Shown: piece by piece, positions 58,137 to 60,000 of the stretch
Layout of the letters: every line of letters starts with the position of its first letter
How positions within the stretch are numbered: the first letter of the stretch is position 1
From: Membranipora membranacea
Lineage: Eukaryota > Bryozoa > Gymnolaemata > Cheilostomatida > Membraniporidae
DNA: 60,000 bases
Reading direction: 5' to 3'
Assembly (NCBI GenBank): GCA_914767715.1
Contig: OU612073.1
Location: 6,822,001 to 6,882,000 of the forward strand
Made by a program: the position numbers and the translations under genes
Notes under the pieces: model-generated
Databases searched by the model: none
What the model was told of the DNA's origin: nothing
Seen by the model: the letters and a program-made list of their open reading frames with translations, nothing else

Positions 58137-60000
58137 GCTCTTTGTACTTTGCCATAGAGCGTTTAAAAGATAAAACTTACTAGGTAATCCTGGTGCAATT
58201 TGTCATTATGGTGAGCTACCATTTCCATATACCGTTTGTTTGCAGTGCTATATTATTTTTTTATTTTAGCGATGACATTTTTACACACATTTTGCATCGG
58301 ATTTTACATGGGAACCATACCAGCTTGGGTATTATACACACTACATGGTCAACAGTGGATGATAGGTATGTGTTAATCCAAGCTCATCACCACTGTTTCA
58401 TAGGAAAGGCTAGCCTTGTCTCCCGGCTACGTTTTGGTTTGGGGAGTACCAAAACTCGAACCCAAACCAAAAAAAGTAGCAGTGACAATGCTAAGGAAAG
58501 GCTTAAATAACTTAACTAAGCCCATTTATCACTATCCAAGTATGTCTCAGCGCACAAGTGTAGGTAATCATTAGTATCCCATAAAATATCAGGCTGGTGA
58601 TCCGTGCCAAACTAGTTTGTTTAATGAGGTGAGAAAATAAAAAAAGATTCTTGGATAAGTAGCTAGTTTCTCAGCTCAAGCCAGGTGTATCATGCAATGG
58701 TGTGAGTTAAGTTACTAGCAAATTGCACAATATAATTGCCTAGCCGTTACATTGCTTGATGTTCATTTTTTAAGAACTCTAAAAATTCCATTTCAACTAT
58801 ATACAGTCGTCAAATGGCCAAATTTACTTTATTTCAACTATCATCCTAATTTAGAACGTCTCCTGAAGCTTCAATGAGATAAGGTTAAAGGAAAATATAT
58901 ATAATCTTATCAGCCAAGTTCAGTCCAATACCCAGGATACCTAACTCTCCCAGATTGAACATTTGAGTAAACAGGTAAGTCAGAGTGGACAGCAAAAAGT
59001 TAATCATTTCGGAGAGAAAATGATCCTCAGAGTATGTAATTGATGATCTTTAAATACAGTGATGTGTTTTTTACAGGTACATCTCTTGGCTGTTTCTCCG
59101 TAGTGATGGTCATATCACAGGTCATAACTGGGAGATACTCAAAATTAAAAACAATATGGATACCTGCGTTCATATCCATAATAGTGATGGCTATTGGCTT
59201 CAGCATAGTGAGTACATTTGACAATCAGGGTGGGATATAGTAAGATTGTATTCTAAAGTGTGTGAAACAACTAATCCAGATATACAGGGGACTCACTAGA
59301 ATTTTCTGATAATTTGACAGGATCTGTTTTCGTGAGTTATGATGCATTTTGACATGTAAAAGCATGGACAAGTGACAGAGGCGAATTTCGACTTCATTTT
59401 AACCTGGCATGTCGTAATTTAGGAAGTGGCAACAGGGCACTTGCATGTCACAATTCTGACAACAATTTTGTGTGGCGAGACCCTGTGCATTTCCATTAAG
59501 AAAGTGAAATGTTTGTCAATCATTATATGATATAAACATCACAGAAAAGAAATGCCACTGAGTTACAACAAACGCTGTCAGCTGATTTACAATACAGTAT
59601 ATCCCAATGTCACACATACTCAAAATTTATCCTCAACTGATTTGACAACATACAAGTCCCATTAACTAAATTTCGATATTGGTTATAGGCATCAACAGTG
59701 AGTACATACATACATGTTTATGCTTGTTAGCAATTTTATTTTTTCGCAGTACCCTGTCTGTAAGATGCCTTTGGAGTTGATAGCACCAAATGCCATTACT
59801 AGGGTAGGACATGGCATATTAATAGCATGTTTAAACCCAATGCTAAATCATATAGTGGATATTCGTCATAAATCAGTGTATGGTCTCATGAACGGATTCT
59901 ACACAGCTTCATATAACTTAGGTCTCGGCCTTGGTATGTATCTGTATCCTACGCAGACAATTTTCAGATATTGTAGAGATTTACTTAGTGTGCTTGTGAG
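53152..60000 (+). CDS. SLC18/VMAT-like vesicular transporter, partial (tandem copy 2)
   Basis: Exons 53152-53210, 55007-55146, 55526-55739, 56583-56725, 57170-57262, 57651-57854, 58270-58365, 59077-59207 and 59750-59933 join in phase for 421 codons; the last two expected exons lie beyond the window. The protein is a 12-helix major-facilitator carrier most like vesicular monoamine/acetylcholine transporters. Helix 1 reads [18 protein letters not shown], followed by DPIIPDLL; a long lumenal loop has NATT as a possible glycosylation site; helix 2 has the charged Lys in [10 protein letters not shown]; later come [20 protein letters not shown] and the late-helix motif [13 protein letters not shown]. 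These carriers exchange cytosolic amine for vesicular protons. The Asp/Lys pair and the Asp of VDIRH are present, but the Asp expected earlier in helix 10 appears as Ile, so the substrate may differ. Introns contain a hAT-type MITE and a hexanucleotide array. Confidence 0.85.
55852..56144. mobile_element. hAT-type MITE, 293 bp, 8-bp target duplication
   Basis: The termini CAGGGCTGCCCAACG and GGTTGGGCACCCCTG are imperfect inverted repeats of the hAT class. TCCTAGAT occurs directly on both sides (55844-55851 and 56145-56152), the 8-bp duplication typical of hAT transposases. No transposase is present. It lies in the intron after exon 55526-55739 of the intact transporter. The matching intron of the pseudogene copy (around 48330-48355) lacks it. 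Confidence 0.88.
56288..56457. mobile_element. Partial (single-arm) copy of MITE B
   Basis: It starts ATAGACAGTTTTCTGAGCTG after a TA and matches about 170 bp of the left arm of the element at 51838, including CAGTTTGGTTCTTTTAACCC and GAGGGTTATCTTGAAAA. The loop and second arm are missing. It lies in the same intron of the intact transporter as the hAT element. Confidence 0.75.
57920..58136. repeat. Hexanucleotide (CATATA)n array
   Basis: About 215 bp of CATATA-type units, with variants such as CATAAA, CTTTTA and CATTTA arranged in a larger repeated block (two near-identical stretches near 57948-57998 and 58022-58082), ending in a pure CATATA run. It is intronic in the transporter. The long open frames here on both strands are artefacts of the repeat. 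Confidence 0.9.

Noticed and set aside
57868-58155. Long open frames on both strands encoding Tyr/Ile and Tyr/Val repeats
   Set aside because: They are translations of the CATATA hexanucleotide array inside a transporter intron.

Overview
The window is metazoan nuclear DNA. It is AT-rich, with intron-rich genes (GT-AG introns of about 0.2-5 kb), many short inverted-repeat elements and no bacterial operon structure. The protein families point to an invertebrate animal (tubulin tyrosine carboxypeptidase, mitochondrial cyclophilin, vesicular-amine-transporter-like carrier), but I cannot name the species. All gene models below were assembled by hand by joining exons at splice sites with matching phase; no database search was run.

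Layout. 1-2600: no gene recognised, one small MITE near each end. 2601-14428 (minus): an unrecognised six-exon gene of about 289 residues, whose start lies 228 bp from the divergent start of the next gene. 14657-16438 (plus): a four-exon mitochondrial-type cyclophilin (PPIF/PPIA class). 18163-30602 (minus): a 16-exon gene for a MATCAP/KIAA0895-family (DUF1704) tubulin tyrosine carboxypeptidase with the HEIGTH metal motif. It has a tandemly duplicated N-terminal cassette exon and an alternative first exon at 24085-24157. A small plus-strand coiled-coil gene (25659-27940) appears to lie inside its largest intron. 32181-43855 (minus): a 16-exon patatin-like phospholipase of 679 residues with a possible N-myristoylation start and an EF-hand inserted inside the patatin region. 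One of its introns holds a 1.4 kb foldback element with TTAA target duplications. 43856-47081: intergenic, with a U2 snRNA-derived snapback fragment. 47082-50948 and 53152 to the right edge (plus): a tandem pair of SLC18/VMAT-like major-facilitator genes. The first copy is a pseudogene (premature stop, two frameshifts, lost donor, two missing exons); the second is intact as far as the window goes. Several MITEs, including a hAT-type element with an 8-bp target duplication, lie in and between the two copies.

The genes have no evident shared pathway. The most interesting points are the cassette-exon expansion of the tubulin carboxypeptidase, the nested gene in its intron, the EF-hand interruption of the patatin domain, and the live/dead transporter pair, which allows insertion events to be ordered in time.
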